From the NCBI RefSeq assembly GCF_000001735.4, contig NC_003076.8:15627835-15691834 (forward strand): a stretch of DNA of 64,000 nucleotides, read 5' to 3'. The DNA comes from Arabidopsis thaliana. Taxonomy: Eukaryota > Streptophyta > Magnoliopsida > Brassicales > Brassicaceae. Below, piece after piece: positions 43,796 through 55,077 of this stretch (position 1 is its first letter; the number at the start of each line of letters is the position of its first letter). The notes under the pieces are model-generated. The model was given only the letters and a program-made list of their open reading frames with translations. It made no database searches and was not told where the DNA came from. A program made the translations under genes and the position numbers.

Positions 43796-46700
43796 CCCCC
43801 CCGCAAACTGGAGTATGGAGATTACAAATACCCAGCTTGAGAAGAAAAGCGTCAAACTCACGACGACCCAATGCTTTAGTCATAATGTCTGCTAGTTGAG
43901 ATGTCGTGGAGACGTGTTTGGTGGCAATGGTACCTCGTATAATTTCATCACGAACGAAGTGTACGTCGCGACCAACATGCTTTGTACGTGCATGATAAAC
44001 AGGATTGGCAGCTAGACTAATAGCCGAAAGACTATCAGAATACAACATGATGGGTTCATTACACGAGATACCTAAAGCTGGAAGAAGAGCCCGCAGCCAA
44101 AGAAGCTCGCTAACGGTGTCGGCCATAGCACGATACTCTGCTTCAGCTGAGGATCTAGAAACCACATCATGTTTCTTGGTTTTCCAAGAGATCGGAGAGC
44201 CTCCCAGTTGAATAAACCAACCCGTTAGAGACCTTTGTGTAATCGGACAAGAATCAAAACCTGAGTCACACCAACCAGTGAGTACCAAAGGTGTATTGGA
44301 GCGTAAAAGAATACCTTGACCTGGACTTGATTTTAGATAACGAACGACCCTGAGAGCAGCTTCCATATGATCGGCTTTAGGATCACTCATGAATTGGGAA
44401 AGCATGTGAATTGCATAAGACAACTCAGGACGTGTGGTGCCGAGGTATATAAGTCTGCCAACAAGACGACGATACCGAGAAGGATCCGAGATCGTGTCAC
44501 CAAAAGCTAAAGCAAGCTTATGGTTCTGTTCCAAAGGATGTGATGCAGGCCAGACTCCAAGCAAACCCGTTTCTGTGATAATATCAATGGCGTACTTACG
44601 CTGACACAAGTAAATCCCGGCGGGACTCCTAGCAACCTCGATTCCCAAGAAGTATCGCAAAATACCAAGATCCTTCATGTAGAAACATGAGCTTAAATAC
44701 CCTTTAAACTTAGTGATGACATCGAGAGAAGAGCCTGTGATGATCAAGTCATCAACATAGACAAGAATATGTAAACGGATGCCGTTTCTCTCCATGGTAA
44801 ATAACGAATAATCAGAGATGTCTTGTATGAACCCGTAATCATTCAAAGCAGTAGTAAGTTTGGCGAACCAACATCGAGGAGCTTGTTTTAATCCATACAA
44901 AGCTTTGCGCAGGCGACACACTTTACGATTATCATCACTACCAAAACCCGGAGGAAATTTGATGTAAACTTCTTCATCAAGATCACCGTGTAGAAATGCG
45001 TTGTGAACGTCCATTTGGTGAACTTCCCAGTCTAATGATGCTACTTGTTGAAGAAAAGCACGAACGGTGACCATTTTTGCGACAGGAGCGAACGTTTCGG
45101 AGTAGTCAATGCCTTCGGTTTGTTTATTACCGAGAACCACCAAACGTGCTTTATGTCTTTCAAGCGTACCATCCGATTTGTATTTTAGTCTAAACACCCA
45201 TTTGCAGCCCAATGCTTTCTTACCAGGAGGTAGGTCTTCTACTGTCCATGTACCAAGATTTTCAAGAGAGACAATCTCATCAGACACTGCACAACGCCAA
45301 TTCTCATCAAGAATCGCTTCCTTGTAGCTCTTTGGTTCAATACCCAAAGATATGGCAAAAACATAAGCTTGATAAGCAGCAGAGAATTGAGAGCTTGATA
45401 CATAGTTGTCCAGTGGGTATGGAGTCACTGACGGGTGTGGTTGGTGAAGTAATGTAGTGGCATAATCCGCAAGCCTCACAGGTTGTGTTTTCTTGCGTTT
45501 TCCTTTTCCAAGTAGTTCAGGTTCAGGTTCTGGTTCTGCTATTTTTGGCAGAGACGGAGAGGGTGCTGCCGGTGATAGAGGTAGAGACAGTGATGCCGGT
45601 GATAAAGGCAGAGACGGTGATGCCGGTGACAAGAACGGAGATGATTCATTGGTAGTTGGAGAATTCAAATCCTCATTGTCAGACATCTCATTAACAGAGC
45701 TTGATTCGTCGGAGGGAATACGAAAATTATCATCGTTGAGATTGGTAGAGGACGATGACTGTGTTAATTCCAGAGTTGTAGTAATACTGACCGGTGTAGG
45801 AGCTTGTAATTCTGATGGTAAAAAAAATGACTGATCTGCGTTGGAGGGTGAGAGCTGCGAGTCTGGCGTGGAGTCAAAAACAGAGGCTGGAAAAGGGAAT
45901 TCTGTTTCCCGGAAAACAACGTCACGAGAGACAGAAATCACACCCGTTTCAAAATTGTATACTCTCCAGCCTTTCTTCGCAAATGGATATCCAAGAAAAA
46001 TGGATTTGTTACTTCTACTCTCAAATTTGTCACCTCCATGCTTTTGATTATGAACATAGCAAATACAACCGAAAACCCGAATATGATTAACCGGAGGAGG
46101 ACGATTATATAGAAGCTCAAATGGTGTCTTGCCTTGAAGTAATGGAGTTGGAGTTCTATTGATGAGGTAAGCCGCAGTGAGTGCGCAATAACTCCAAAAT
46201 TCAATAGGTAATCTAGCTTGAAAACGAAGAGCACGTGCGACATTGAGAATGTGTCTATGCTTGCGTTCTACTCTACCATTTTGTTGTGGCGTCCCCACAC
46301 AAGAAGTCTCATGAATAATACCGTGGTCAACAAAAAATGAAGAGAGACAAACAAACTCCGTGCCGTTGTCACTGCGAATTGTCTTTATCTTAGTAGAAAA
46401 CTGTCTCTCAACCAGAGATATGAAGTTTTTAAGATGCATCGGAGCTGTTTGTTTCGAAGGTAGGAGATATAACCAGACAGCCCGTGTATAGTTGTCAACA
46501 AGTGTGAGAAAATAGTTAGAACCGCAGATTGATGTAGTCCTATATGGACCCCAAAGATCACAATGCACCATTTCAAAAGGAGAACTTGTTTTATTATTGC
46601 TCAAAGGAAAAGGATCCCTTGTTTGTTTAGCTTTAATACAAATCTCACAAGTCTTTGAATCAAAAGCATGACCAGTAGAATCTGAAAACGATAACAACTT

Positions 46701-47435
46701 TAAAACTTTGGAGGAAGGATGGCCGAGACGACAATGCCACAACTGAGAAGACGAGTCCATGCGTGTCATTGATGCCACTGTTTCCGTTCCTCGAAAGAAA
46801 TACAATCCATTTTGCTGCTTACCAGCTCCAATCAGCGTTAGAGTGATGCGGTCCTGAATAATACACACTTTGTCAGTTATCTGAAAAACACAACTCTTTG
46901 CTCTAGTCAACTGTGAAACTGAGATTAGATGACAATGTAGACCGTCAACAAAAAACACTTCCTGAAGATCCAAAGATGAGCCTAAATAAACACGTCCGTG
47001 TTTGGTAGATGTTGTAAGCCTTCCGTCGGGAAGTTTAATCATAATCGGAGGCATGTCACAAACATCACGCAAAAATTCAAGAGTACCGGTCATGTGATTT
47101 GTCGCACCGGAATCAATGATCCAAGATTCAAGAAAGAACTTACTGGATTTGGTATTGGTGGAATTGAAATTTCGTTCTTTAAGCATCTGTCTCAATTGCT
47201 TCCATTGTTCATCGTTCAGGCCACTTATTCCGACACGGTCAGCTTCTGTTAACTGAGAACCAGACATCGAGCTTGTTGCAGCAGTCGTACTTTCTCCGAT
47301 ATTTGCGACATGATTGGCTGATGCACCACGACCAAAACTCTGTTTTCCTTTGAAAGATGTGGCGGGTACAACAGAGGAGCCACGACCCATGCTGGCAGAC
47401 TGATTTCGTGAGGAAGAAGTAGCATTCCGACGCAT
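43761..47435 (-). CDS. Copia B copy 1 pol polyprotein
   Basis: 1224 codons open. In order: protease (DSG at 108-110), integrase zinc-binding region (HCRLGHPS, CEIC), integrase core with Asp about 291, Asp about 355 and Glu about 391 (HCDLWGP, SDNGTEF, NGRVERKHR; D-35-E spacing), a Ser/Pro-rich linker with SPASPSLPLSP repeats, reverse transcriptase (YVDD about 893) and RNase H (SSAEAEYRAM, YSDSLSA, ARTKHV). All catalytic motifs are intact. The frame passes through the G7 polypurine tract into the LTR, ending in GGVLGYEASPEPT. It starts 187 bases inside the gag frame and lies in the -1 frame relative to it; a stop in this frame sits just upstream of the first Met. In Copia elements gag and pol are usually one frame, so this is either frameshifting or a shared mutation. 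Confidence 0.92.
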   Translation of the reverse strand: MRRNATSSSRNQSASMGRGSSVVPATSFKGKQSFGRGASANHVANIGESTTAATSSMSGSQLTEADRVGISGLNDEQWKQLRQMLKERNFNSTNTKSSKFFLESWIIDSGATNHMTGTLEFLRDVCDMPPIMIKLPDGRLTTSTKHGRVYLGSSLDLQEVFFVDGLHCHLISVSQLTRAKSCVFQITDKVCIIQDRITLTLIGAGKQQNGLYFFRGTETVASMTRMDSSSQLWHCRLGHPSSKVLKLLSFSDSTGHAFDSKTCEICIKAKQTRDPFPLSNNKTSSPFEMVHCDLWGPYRTTSICGSNYFLTLVDNYTRAVWLYLLPSKQTAPMHLKNFISLVERQFSTKIKTIRSDNGTEFVCLSSFFVDHGIIHETSCVGTPQQNGRVERKHRHILNVARALRFQARLPIEFWSYCALTAAYLINRTPTPLLQGKTPFELLYNRPPPVNHIRVFGCICYVHNQKHGGDKFESRSNKSIFLGYPFAKKGWRVYNFETGVISVSRDVVFRETEFPFPASVFDSTPDSQLSPSNADQSFFLPSELQAPTPVSITTTLELTQSSSSTNLNDDNFRIPSDESSSVNEMSDNEDLNSPTTNESSPFLSPASPSLPLSPASLSLPLSPAAPSPSLPKIAEPEPEPELLGKGKRKKTQPVRLADYATTLLHQPHPSVTPYPLDNYVSSSQFSAAYQAYVFAISLGIEPKSYKEAILDENWRCAVSDEIVSLENLGTWTVEDLPPGKKALGCKWVFRLKYKSDGTLERHKARLVVLGNKQTEGIDYSETFAPVAKMVTVRAFLQQVASLDWEVHQMDVHNAFLHGDLDEEVYIKFPPGFGSDDNRKVCRLRKALYGLKQAPRCWFAKLTTALNDYGFIQDISDYSLFTMERNGIRLHILVYVDDLIITGSSLDVITKFKGYLSSCFYMKDLGILRYFLGIEVARSPAGIYLCQRKYAIDIITETGLLGVWPASHPLEQNHKLALAFGDTISDPSRYRRLVGRLIYLGTTRPELSYAIHMLSQFMSDPKADHMEAALRVVRYLKSSPGQGILLRSNTPLVLTGWCDSGFDSCPITQRSLTGWFIQLGGSPISWKTKKHDVVSRSSAEAEYRAMADTVSELLWLRALLPALGISCNEPIMLYSDSLSAISLAANPVYHARTKHVGRDVHFVRDEIIRGTIATKHVSTTSQLADIMTKALGRREFDAFLLKLGICNLHTPVCGGVLGYEASPEPT

Positions 47436-48295
47436 TTTCTCTTAAGCCAAGGAGGATATCCTACTAGTTTGAAGCAGTTTTCGGCGAGATGACCAAGACG
47501 CCCACAGTGAGAACAAACAATTGCAGAATCTTTGTTTTTGGTGAGGCTGCGGGTCCTTGGAGTAGTTTGAACCGCAAAACTCACACCATCGTTTCTTTCA
47601 TCATGTAAACGACTTAAAGACTTTGATTCTTCGTCTTGAGTCAAGGTGTTGTAAGCTTCCTCGAGTGAAGGCAGTGGTACCCGAGAGAGAAGAGCGGACT
47701 TGACGGCTCCATACATGGATTCGTCTAGACCCATGAGAAATTGATGCAGCTTGTCTTCCTCACGCTCTTTTCTTACTTCCTCCATTGTTTTAGCTTGTTG
47801 ATAATCTGCCAAGCTTCTCCACAATTGAGAGAGTTTCCCGTAGTATGTCTCAATGGGAGTTCCTTTTTGACGACATGTAGCTAACTCGGTTTTGAGTCTT
47901 TGGATGCGCTGTCCATTTTTAACTCCAAACCGTTTTTGAATGTGAGTCCACATATCATGGGAATCGTCGAGGTGTGACATTGAGGTAGCTAAGCTTTCAT
48001 GAATGGTGAGTTTCATCCATGAAACCACAAGAGCATTGTTAGCAATCCAATCATCGAAGTCAGGATTTGTTTCGTCGGGCTGAGGAATTGTCCCATCTGC
48101 AAATCCAAACTTTTTCCTTGCTTTCAAAGCCAAACGTAAATTTGTGGCCCATTCATCGTAGTTAGGTCCACGTAAGAGAGGTTTTGAAATTAGGGTGCCT
48201 GGATTGTCTCCGGAGGTAAGATCGTATGGTGAGATGGTACGGCGAGGTTGTGTGGTAGTCGAGGAAGAGGTGGTAAGAGCCAACTCCGTACTCAT
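47249..48295 (-). CDS. Copia B copy 1 gag
   Basis: 348 codons. Gag of Copia type: N-terminal LLRGPNYDEWATNLRLAL, central helical region, and one CCHC zinc knuckle (CSHCGRLGHLAENC, near residue 261). It forms the virus-like particle that packages the element RNA. After the knuckle the frame leaves the Gag-Pol path: about 62 residues follow that look like out-of-frame reading of the pol N-terminus. Start Met at 48295 lies 120 bases after the primer binding site. Confidence 0.9.
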   Translation of the reverse strand: MSTELALTTSSSTTTQPRRTISPYDLTSGDNPGTLISKPLLRGPNYDEWATNLRLALKARKKFGFADGTIPQPDETNPDFDDWIANNALVVSWMKLTIHESLATSMSHLDDSHDMWTHIQKRFGVKNGQRIQRLKTELATCRQKGTPIETYYGKLSQLWRSLADYQQAKTMEEVRKEREEDKLHQFLMGLDESMYGAVKSALLSRVPLPSLEEAYNTLTQDEESKSLSRLHDERNDGVSFAVQTTPRTRSLTKNKDSAIVCSHCGRLGHLAENCFKLVGYPPWLKRKCVGMLLLPHEISLPAWVVAPLLYPPHLSKENRVLVVVHQPIMSQISEKVRLLQQARCLVLS

Positions 48296-48414
48296 CGTGA
48301 GAAAAGTTTGTCAAAGAAGTGGAAACAAACGAATTTTAGAAACAACTATAACTTGCAGCGGAATTGACAGATCACAGAATCAAGAAACAAAAACCCTTTA
48401 GTAGTTTAGGTTTT

Positions 48415-48426
48415 GCTCTGATACCA
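48415..48426 (-). other. Copia B copy 1 primer binding site
   Basis: TGGTATCAGAGC on the coding strand, next to the 5' LTR; complementary to initiator tRNA-Met. Confidence 0.92.
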
Positions 48427-48566
48427 TGTCAAAAAGGAGATGAAGATGTAAAAAGACGTTTCATGTTGATACGTAAGAGAGGCAATGCCTTATATACAAC
48501 AACATGATTTAACCTAGTGTAGCTATACAATCTAAGTGGGCTCGGGAGAGGCCTCATAGCCCAATA
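48427..48566 (-). repeat. Copia B copy 1, 5' LTR
   Basis: 140 bp, identical to the 3' LTR; followed on + by the target duplication TATCT. Confidence 0.93.
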
Positions 48567-48675
48567 TATCTTAGATTATATATTTACAACATATATACTT
48601 TGCAAATCTGCTATAACTTGACGACCAAAAAAAAAAAACTGATATAACTTATGTAAGTTATCTATTCCTACGTCA

Positions 48676-48748
48676 ATTAACCAGAGACTTGCTTAATCTG
48701 TCTTGATAAGCAAATTTACAACAAACACGAACAAGTCTTCTATGTAAA
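48676..48748. repeat. Hairpin module, copy 6 (degenerate)
   Basis: TTAACCAGAGACTTG and CAAGTCTTCTATGTAAA; arms shorter than in copies 2 and 3. Confidence 0.6.
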
Positions 48749-50097
48749 TTTTCAAAATCCTGCTTGTATTTTAAATTCAATGGTATAGTGAGAATATTTC
48801 AAAACTGGTTGTTTGGGTAGGAAATTCATTAGGTGCATTGATCTTGGTTATTTTCAAAATTCAGTGGTCTTTTTGGAATAATACTTATCTCTTATAAAAC
48901 GTAATGACTAATTCAAATCAGGAAAAGTACGTTAAAACTAAAATATCAAATTAAGCAAAAGACATCATTTAGTTGGTAAATATCCCAGTCTCTAACCACT
49001 GCCAGAAAGACAAAAGTAGTGACCAAATTTCTAGCATGTATGTGGCCTTGTAGAGATCAACCATTTCACTTTGTGTGTATCTTTTTTTCAACAAGACATG
49101 CTTTATAAAACTCTCAATCAAATTGATACTATGATTTCGGGGGAAAGTAATAATAAGACTGTCTATATCATATTTCTCGCATGATGAGTCACTTGGGATA
49201 TGACTTTGGGTTTGTTTTGAAGGATTGAAGTGTGTTTGTGTACCCCAAATAGATTCCAGTTATTATTTCATGATGAAAGTTTTTTTTTCTTTTTGACAAG
49301 TAAAAGTGTGTTTTTTCTTTTTACTTTCCCCTTCATCAATAGTTATATTTTATGATTTTTAGATGGAGTTTTAGTCTTTGTTCAAAAACAAAAAAACTGT
49401 AGTTTTAGTAGTAAATTGATGCATTTATACGAAAGTTAGTTTTTCTGTTTTATGGCTTGTTTACACTAAACGTTTTTTAATTTGAGTAGTTTTATCTTTT
49501 GTAGCAACTAGCAACATTAAAATAAAGACATGATTAGGTATCCATGAAAAGCGACATCATAAAGACTTGATTTGAAAAATTATTTAAAAAAGACTTGATA
49601 TTAAGTTACGTTGACTAGTATTTTATCCTTGTAATTTTGTCTATAATACTTTAACAACATATAAAATTTTGTTTATCAATATTTGAACTTGAATGGTTTA
49701 AACAAAACACACACAAACCACTAGATTACAATTACATGTCTCGATTATTCTTGTAATTTTATCCGATTGAGTAGTTTTTGCTGCTCTTAGACAACACGTC
49801 GTACAATTTTTCACCTACTTTATCTTTCAATCTTTGGAAAGTGAGGAAAAAAAACATGCAACCTTACGACTGAGACCATTTTTAGAGCAACTTTTAAAAC
49901 ACATATTTTGCAAATTTGCAAATTTTTCAAATCAAGCACTAAGCATTTTTTTTGCTTAGATTCAGAGGTTCATGAAGAATTTGAATGTTGGAACTTGGAA
50001 GCACTTGACTTAAACACAAAAAAAAATAAAAATAAAGAGCTCTTGGCTTAGATCGAGGAATGGATCCGATCGTTAGATCATTGTGGTTCTTATACCA

Positions 50098-50287
50098 TGT
50101 ACAGCTTGATGAGAGATAGAGATTGGAAGAATATGTTATTGACTCTTATAATGATAAGCTTTGGGTTACATATGTTTACATAATAAAATGGTTTCCTAAT
50201 CTAAGATAGAACTAAATCTGTACATATCAATATAATAAATATACAACATCTTCATATTAACTTGTGGATCTTCTATATCCTTCTACA
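50098..50287 (-). mobile_element. Truncated Copia: lone LTR with primer binding site (copy 1)
   Basis: 190 bp with TG...CA ends (TGTACAGCTTGATG to CTTCTACA). Directly left of it, GGTTCTTATACCA (50085-50097) looks like a tRNA-primed binding site on the minus strand. So this is a 5' LTR with the start of the internal region; the rest of the element and the other LTR are missing. It differs from Copia A and Copia B. Confidence 0.6.
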
Positions 50288-51360
50288 GTATAGAATTTTT
50301 GTTAGTAGCACGAGTATACAGCTTTAATATTCATAACCTCTGATAAACTTTGTCCATTCATTAAATTATTTCACTAACTATTTAATTGTGAAAATAATTA
50401 AAATATTTAGAAGTTTTCATGAATTACAGAAAATATTTCATCCATTATTACTGAAAAAGAAAACAAGATTTTAATAACTACAAAATTTGACGTACGAAAT
50501 GGTTGGTTTACATAATAATTGGTAGACTTGCTCAATAGCAAATTCATAGCATAGACAGGTAGATCAGTAACTAATCTATAACTAAAGTAGACACTTCTAT
50601 CGTATGAAAAGTAGACTTCGAATACTTAAACAATAAGAAATTGTTTAAGTTGATCATTTTAGCTATTTAAATTTGCCTGTTTAGGATTATTTTCTCTTAC
50701 AAAAATGCAAGAATAAATCAATATAGGAATAATAATATAAAAAAGATCAATATAGGAAAAGTAATTCACGTGGAAAGCAATAACTACTTGGTGAATATCC
50801 CACTTTTGAACTATTACAAGTAATTGCAACATCAAGAAAACAAGAAACCGTGATTCAATTTGTGTTTATCTTCTTTCAACAAGACACGCAAGCTTTCTAC
50901 AACTCATGCTTCCATCAAGATGATACTTTGAATATGTACATCAATTTTGAAGTTTTTTATATCCAACAAAATATATCAGAATTTAACTAGGTATCTTTTC
51001 AACTATGAAAGTGTGAAAGTTATTTCTTACAGATTGTTTTATCCAAACCTTATATTATAAAGTTAACGAGGAGCTTTTCCAACTGTGAAAGACTTTTCTT
51101 GCAGTTCTTCACCCCAAAAATAAAAAATAAAGTAAAATAACTCTAAAAGACATAATTAGTAAAATGTAAGACTAAAATCTATATGGGAAAAGTTGATATA
51201 TTATAATATAGAAACTTGGTACATAATCCAGGTTTTATTTTGTTACATAAATATTTCATAGTAGTGTATTCCTTTAATTAAGTGTTTCAATGATAAATAC
51301 TTTTTTTTCTTTTTTTTTGTAAAAGATGATAAATACTCTTAAACGACTTAGATGATCAGT

Positions 51361-52136
51361 TCATATGGACCCAAACTTGGCCTGAAGTTCTTTGACAACA
51401 CTTGCATCCAACTGGAACGCCCTGGCAAGAAGCTCTGGATAAATCGGAGGATTGGACCCAAACACAGTGTTTGCAATTGTGATAACACCTGCGTTCTGGC
51501 TACTCAATCCCGCAAAAGCAACTGCTGGAATTTTCCCCACATTTACCTGAAAATGGATCATTCCTATGGGGAACACGAAAACATCACCGGGGTGCAATAC
51601 TTTGGCGAATAACCGGTTGTTATCTTGATTGGAAGAGACAAAACCGACGTATAATGTTCCTTCGACAAGGACAAGGATCTCTGAGCCACGAGGGTGCGTG
51701 TGAGGTGGATTTTGGCCATGCGGTGCGTAGTCTATGCGGACCAATGATATTCCCATGGTGTTTAGCCCTGGGATCTGATCAACATTAACAGTGGTCACAT
51801 TAGAGCCAACTTGATTATTGGTGTTCCCGGGCATATTGAGACCTGAGAAGAAAAAATCTTTTGCATCGACTCGCTTCGGGTCTTTACAAAACCTACCATT
51901 CACAAAAACTGCATGTAGAAATATAATATCAAAGAGTATATATTATATTACTACGTCAAAGTTAATCATAAGGAGAAAAGTAGAGAAATAGATAACCGGA
52001 GATTTCTTTACGTACCGCCTTTTAGGTCATCAATGGCAACACAGAAGTCTTGGAGTGGACTTGGATCATAAGCATTGACAAAGGAAAGGACCAAAGCAAT
52101 TATGGCAAAAGGGACAAGAGATTGAGAAACCCTCAT
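51361..52136 (-). CDS. GLP6: class B germin-like protein
   Basis: Exons 52136-52016 and 51908-51361 (intron GTACGT...CATGCAG); 222 residues. Signal peptide [22 protein letters not shown], mature start [10 protein letters not shown], ligands H110, H112, E117 and H159, glycosylation site NVT, C-terminus AKFGSI. A secreted Mn-binding cupin is expected. The order of genes I recall places it at AT5G39160. It is the duplicate of GLP4 with about six changed residues, and has Val in [12 protein letters not shown] where GLP4 has [15 protein letters not shown]4 carries the less usual residues. Confidence 0.92.
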
Positions 52137-52896
52137 TATTGCTCGCTCTTAATTTGTTATGCATGTATACTTGGTGAATCCTCATTGCTTTAAAATTTAT
52201 AGGACAAGAGCATATAAGTCATATTTGACATGGAATGGACTAAATAATTAATGTTTAATGAAATTACACAAGTTTGGTACGGACTTTTAGTTACAAGAGA
52301 GCATTTAAACAAAAATGACCGGTAGATGGAATTCCTTTAGAAAGATTAGCCAAATGTTGATGAGTAGATGTCAAAGAACGTAATTAGAGAGTCCCCACCC
52401 ACCTATTAGATGAAATAAAATTTGTATTATTATTTAACACACGATCAAAAGTTTCATAGGAAGAATATAGGTTGCATATAGTGTGAATGGAATAATCAAT
52501 AATGGACTGACCAAAAAAAACATAAATTATAACTTACGTTCATAATTATATAAAAGTATTAAACACTTGAAATTTTAACCGACTAAGAAAAATGCTTGTT
52601 ATGTTATAAAAATAGCATATATACAGAATTTGTTTTTTTTTTATCACTACATTGTTTTCATGTATTTGGGAGGGACCAAATTTATAATTTATAAAGCGTA
52701 TATATGCTAAATAATATATAGAAAATATTTACAGAATACTTTATTTTTTCATTCCATCGACACATTAAGATTACGTAGTATCTGAATTTCGTTACATAGG
52801 AATATATAGGATACAATCGGTAATTACCTTGTCTAATGTCTCGCGTCTCTTGGACAGCTATGACCTAAATAATTGACATGACAAAGAGTAATAACC
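52137..52896. promoter_or_regulatory. GLP6 upstream region
   Basis: Same as the GLP4 upstream region with few changes: TATA-like CTATAAATT at 52203-52195 on the coding strand, TTGACATGG block at about 52226 on +. No ORF. Confidence 0.5.
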
Positions 52897-53572
52897 TCAA
52901 TTTTTCACCGAAAAACAGAGACAACAAGAAAGCCAACCACCAGCACCAGCACCAGCACCAGCACCGCCCTGTTTCGAATCATCCGGGTACAATCCGGTCT
53001 TCGAGTCAAGTCTTGATAGTTCTCTTTTTCCACTTTCACTCTTCGTGTTTAGTGATGTCTTTCGCTCTTGTTGGTACTCTCCTAATCTACAAAGGATTTT
53101 AAAAATAAACCAATAGACCTCATAAGCACAACTCAATTAATTAAAACCGATTTTTCAGTCCAACCAGTCTGGTTTTAACCGAGCAAATTGGCATGGAAGA
53201 TTAGAGAACGACTTACGTGGGAAATGCGAAAGAAGTTGTACTGTTATTACTTGTTTCGGAGTGACAAGACTTGGTTGGAGAAATAGGAATCTGTTGTCGT
53301 GGATCCGGTTTAGGAACATTGGTTAAGCCATCTCGATTACCGGTTTTTGGTCCGGTTTCCACCATGGTTATATTGACTTCTTTGGTTCCAGCGTCAGTCG
53401 GAGCAATTTTGTTATCAATGTTATTGTTATAGTAGCTAATATAGGGCGAAGCAGTATATTCGAAATTGGTGAGTTCTCCAAATTTATACATCTTGGAGAA
53501 ACTATGGTCTCCCATGTAAATACGATGTTTTAGTATAAGTAGTAGAGGTTTGGGACTATCTAACACACACAC
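52897..53572 (-). CDS. Uncharacterised two-exon gene, Cys-rich C-terminus (copy 2)
   Basis: Exon 1 53572-53217, exon 2 53086-52897, same GT-AG intron as copy 1. The product has 181 residues from the first Met (162 from the Met of MGDHSFSKMY). It differs by Ser to Phe in KMYKFGEL and by one extra Ala-Gly pair before GGWLSCCLCF, produced by a 6-base (GCTGGT) repeat gain. No known family is recognised. The preserved frame and splice sites support a real gene, but the duplication is too young for that to be strong evidence. Confidence 0.5.
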
Positions 53573-54434
53573 AATTTTTCTAAATCATACTATAGTCATT
53601 TGAGTGTTAATCTCTAGCTTTTACATTTAATTTTTGTCTTCAAAAATAATCTTTCTCACAAAATAAATAAATACTTGAGTGTGCGAATCCGACATTCACA
53701 TACACCATCTTAGTAGATCGGAGCAGTCGCTAACGAAAATAACACCAATATGTTTTTCTGCGATTATATATATATCTCATTGTTCATACTAGTAAAGATG
53801 ACATACTCCCACAAGTGATACCTCATTATTGGCTTTGTCTTTCAATTATTTAAGGTCTGAGTGTCTGACTTCTCATTGTTCATACTAGTTAAGATTACAT
53901 ACTCCTACAAGTGGTACCTCATTTTTGGTTTTTTCTTTCAATTATTTTAGGTCTTAAATAAATTATTTGTAGTTGTATATTACTAACGTAGTCCAATCTA
54001 TGCATCGTCTAAAACAAAATTTATGTAATTTTAGACGATTAAAGCGGTCATCTATGCATCGTCTAAACGTCTAATCGGGACCTAGGCAACTGTATAGTGT
54101 ATAGACTGCTTTTAAAAACACTTGTTTTGTCTAATAACATTTTGTTTTGAAAACAAATAAATTATCATTAGTCAACTTGTCAGTAACTACAAAACCGCCA
54201 TACAAAAATTATATACAAGAAGCCAAACAAATATATTTTAGCAGATTTAGACAACTCAACTGCCCACGTTATAGACCATGCAAGACTGTTGAAATGAGCA
54301 GATTTATGACATATTTATATCTTTGTCTTCTAGATATATCATAGATAGAATTACAATTTTTTGCAAATTTGCTTTGACGTAGGTAAAACTAGAGCATACT
54401 TTATATAAGTTATCTATGACTACGTCAAGTTTAC

Positions 54435-54509
54435 GTTTACCGGAAGACTTGCTTAATCTGCATTGACAAGCATATTTACAACTAACACGAACAAATCTTC
54501 TATGTAAAC
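54435..54509. repeat. Hairpin module, copy 7
   Basis: Identical to copy 5 at 40871-40945. Confidence 0.78.
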
Positions 54510-54671
54510 GTCTGCTTTTATTTTAGATGGACTGCTACTGCTAGAATAATATTAAAAAGTTTACGTGCATTGTGTTGATTATTTACTTTTGGAATAGTTT
54601 TAGCATATAGTATGCAAAGACTAATTCAATGTTGTTTATTAGAAAAAGAGAGTAATTCAATGTAGTAAAAG

Positions 54672-55077
54672 AAGTGCTTTAAAAACCGATTTAGGCGGTC
54701 GCGTAAACCTCCATTAGGCGCTAGGTTCTCGGAAAACGTCTAGACAACCATGCACTTTGACCACCTAAAATCATATAGATTTTGTTTTTAGTGTATTTTA
54801 TCAATTTTCAACTAAGTTTTGTTTCTATACATATAGTTATAAATGTTCATATAAGGTATGATATAAATCAAATAAATGTTTTGTTTATGTATTAACATAT
54901 TTATTTATTTTTCTAATAGATATTTTTATATGTTTATTATATGTAATATTATATTTATAGTATTTATGTTATAAACGCTTTAACCGCCTAAAAATTGTAT
55001 AAATCCCGATTAAGCGTTTTAGGTACTAGGCATTGGATCACCGCTTGCTTAGCACCTATAAACTTTTTTGAACATTG
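54672..55077. mobile_element. hAT-like MITE, copy 4 (about 406 bp)
   Basis: Duplicate of 41108-41513, with the same AGTAAAAG / AGTAAAAC flanks. Confidence 0.72.

Larger units (their letters stand above)
43656..48566 (-). mobile_element. LTR retrotransposon, Copia type (Copia B), copy 1, 4.91 kb
   Basis: Two identical 140-bp LTRs (43656-43795 and 48427-48566), flanked by the 5-bp duplication TATCT at 43651-43655 and 48567-48571. Coding is on the minus strand. The primer binding site, TGGTATCAGAGC on the coding strand, is at 48426-48415. The polypurine tract is a run of seven G directly before the 3' LTR (43796-43802). LTR ends on the coding strand are TATTGGG and TTTTGACA, so the first dinucleotide is TA rather than the usual TG. 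Gag and pol are both long and open but in different frames. Identical LTRs mean a recent insertion. Confidence 0.95.
37804..51360. repeat. Tandem duplication, first unit (about 13.56 kb)
   Basis: Holds GLP4, an uncharacterised gene, GLP5, Copia B copy 1 and spacers, all in the same order and spacing as the second unit. Offsets to the second unit are 13557 at GLP4, 13564 at GLP5 and 13576 after the Copia polypurine tract, so only a few small indels separate them. The exact left break point is blurred by older similarity in the spacer. Confidence 0.9.
48572..51360. other. 3' spacer of GLP6
   Basis: Non-coding. 48572-49910 follows the spacer 3' of GLP4 (36340-37600). Then about 1.2 kb (roughly 49930-51180) has no counterpart there; it contains a lone Copia-type LTR with primer binding site and another copy of the TTTCAACAAGACACGC module. 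A degenerate hairpin module is at 48676-48748. Confidence 0.6.

Noticed and set aside
45493-45834. 113-codon + strand ORF with SGSGSGS and DAGDKGRDGD repeats
   Set aside because: Reverse-strand reading of the Ser/Pro-rich linker of Copia B pol.
43656-48566. Copia B with an 8-bp target duplication ATATATCT and LTR ending in CA
   Set aside because: Both LTRs carry the ATA after CCCA, also at the internal edge, so ATA belongs to the LTR. The remaining match is 5 bp (TATCT), normal for Copia.
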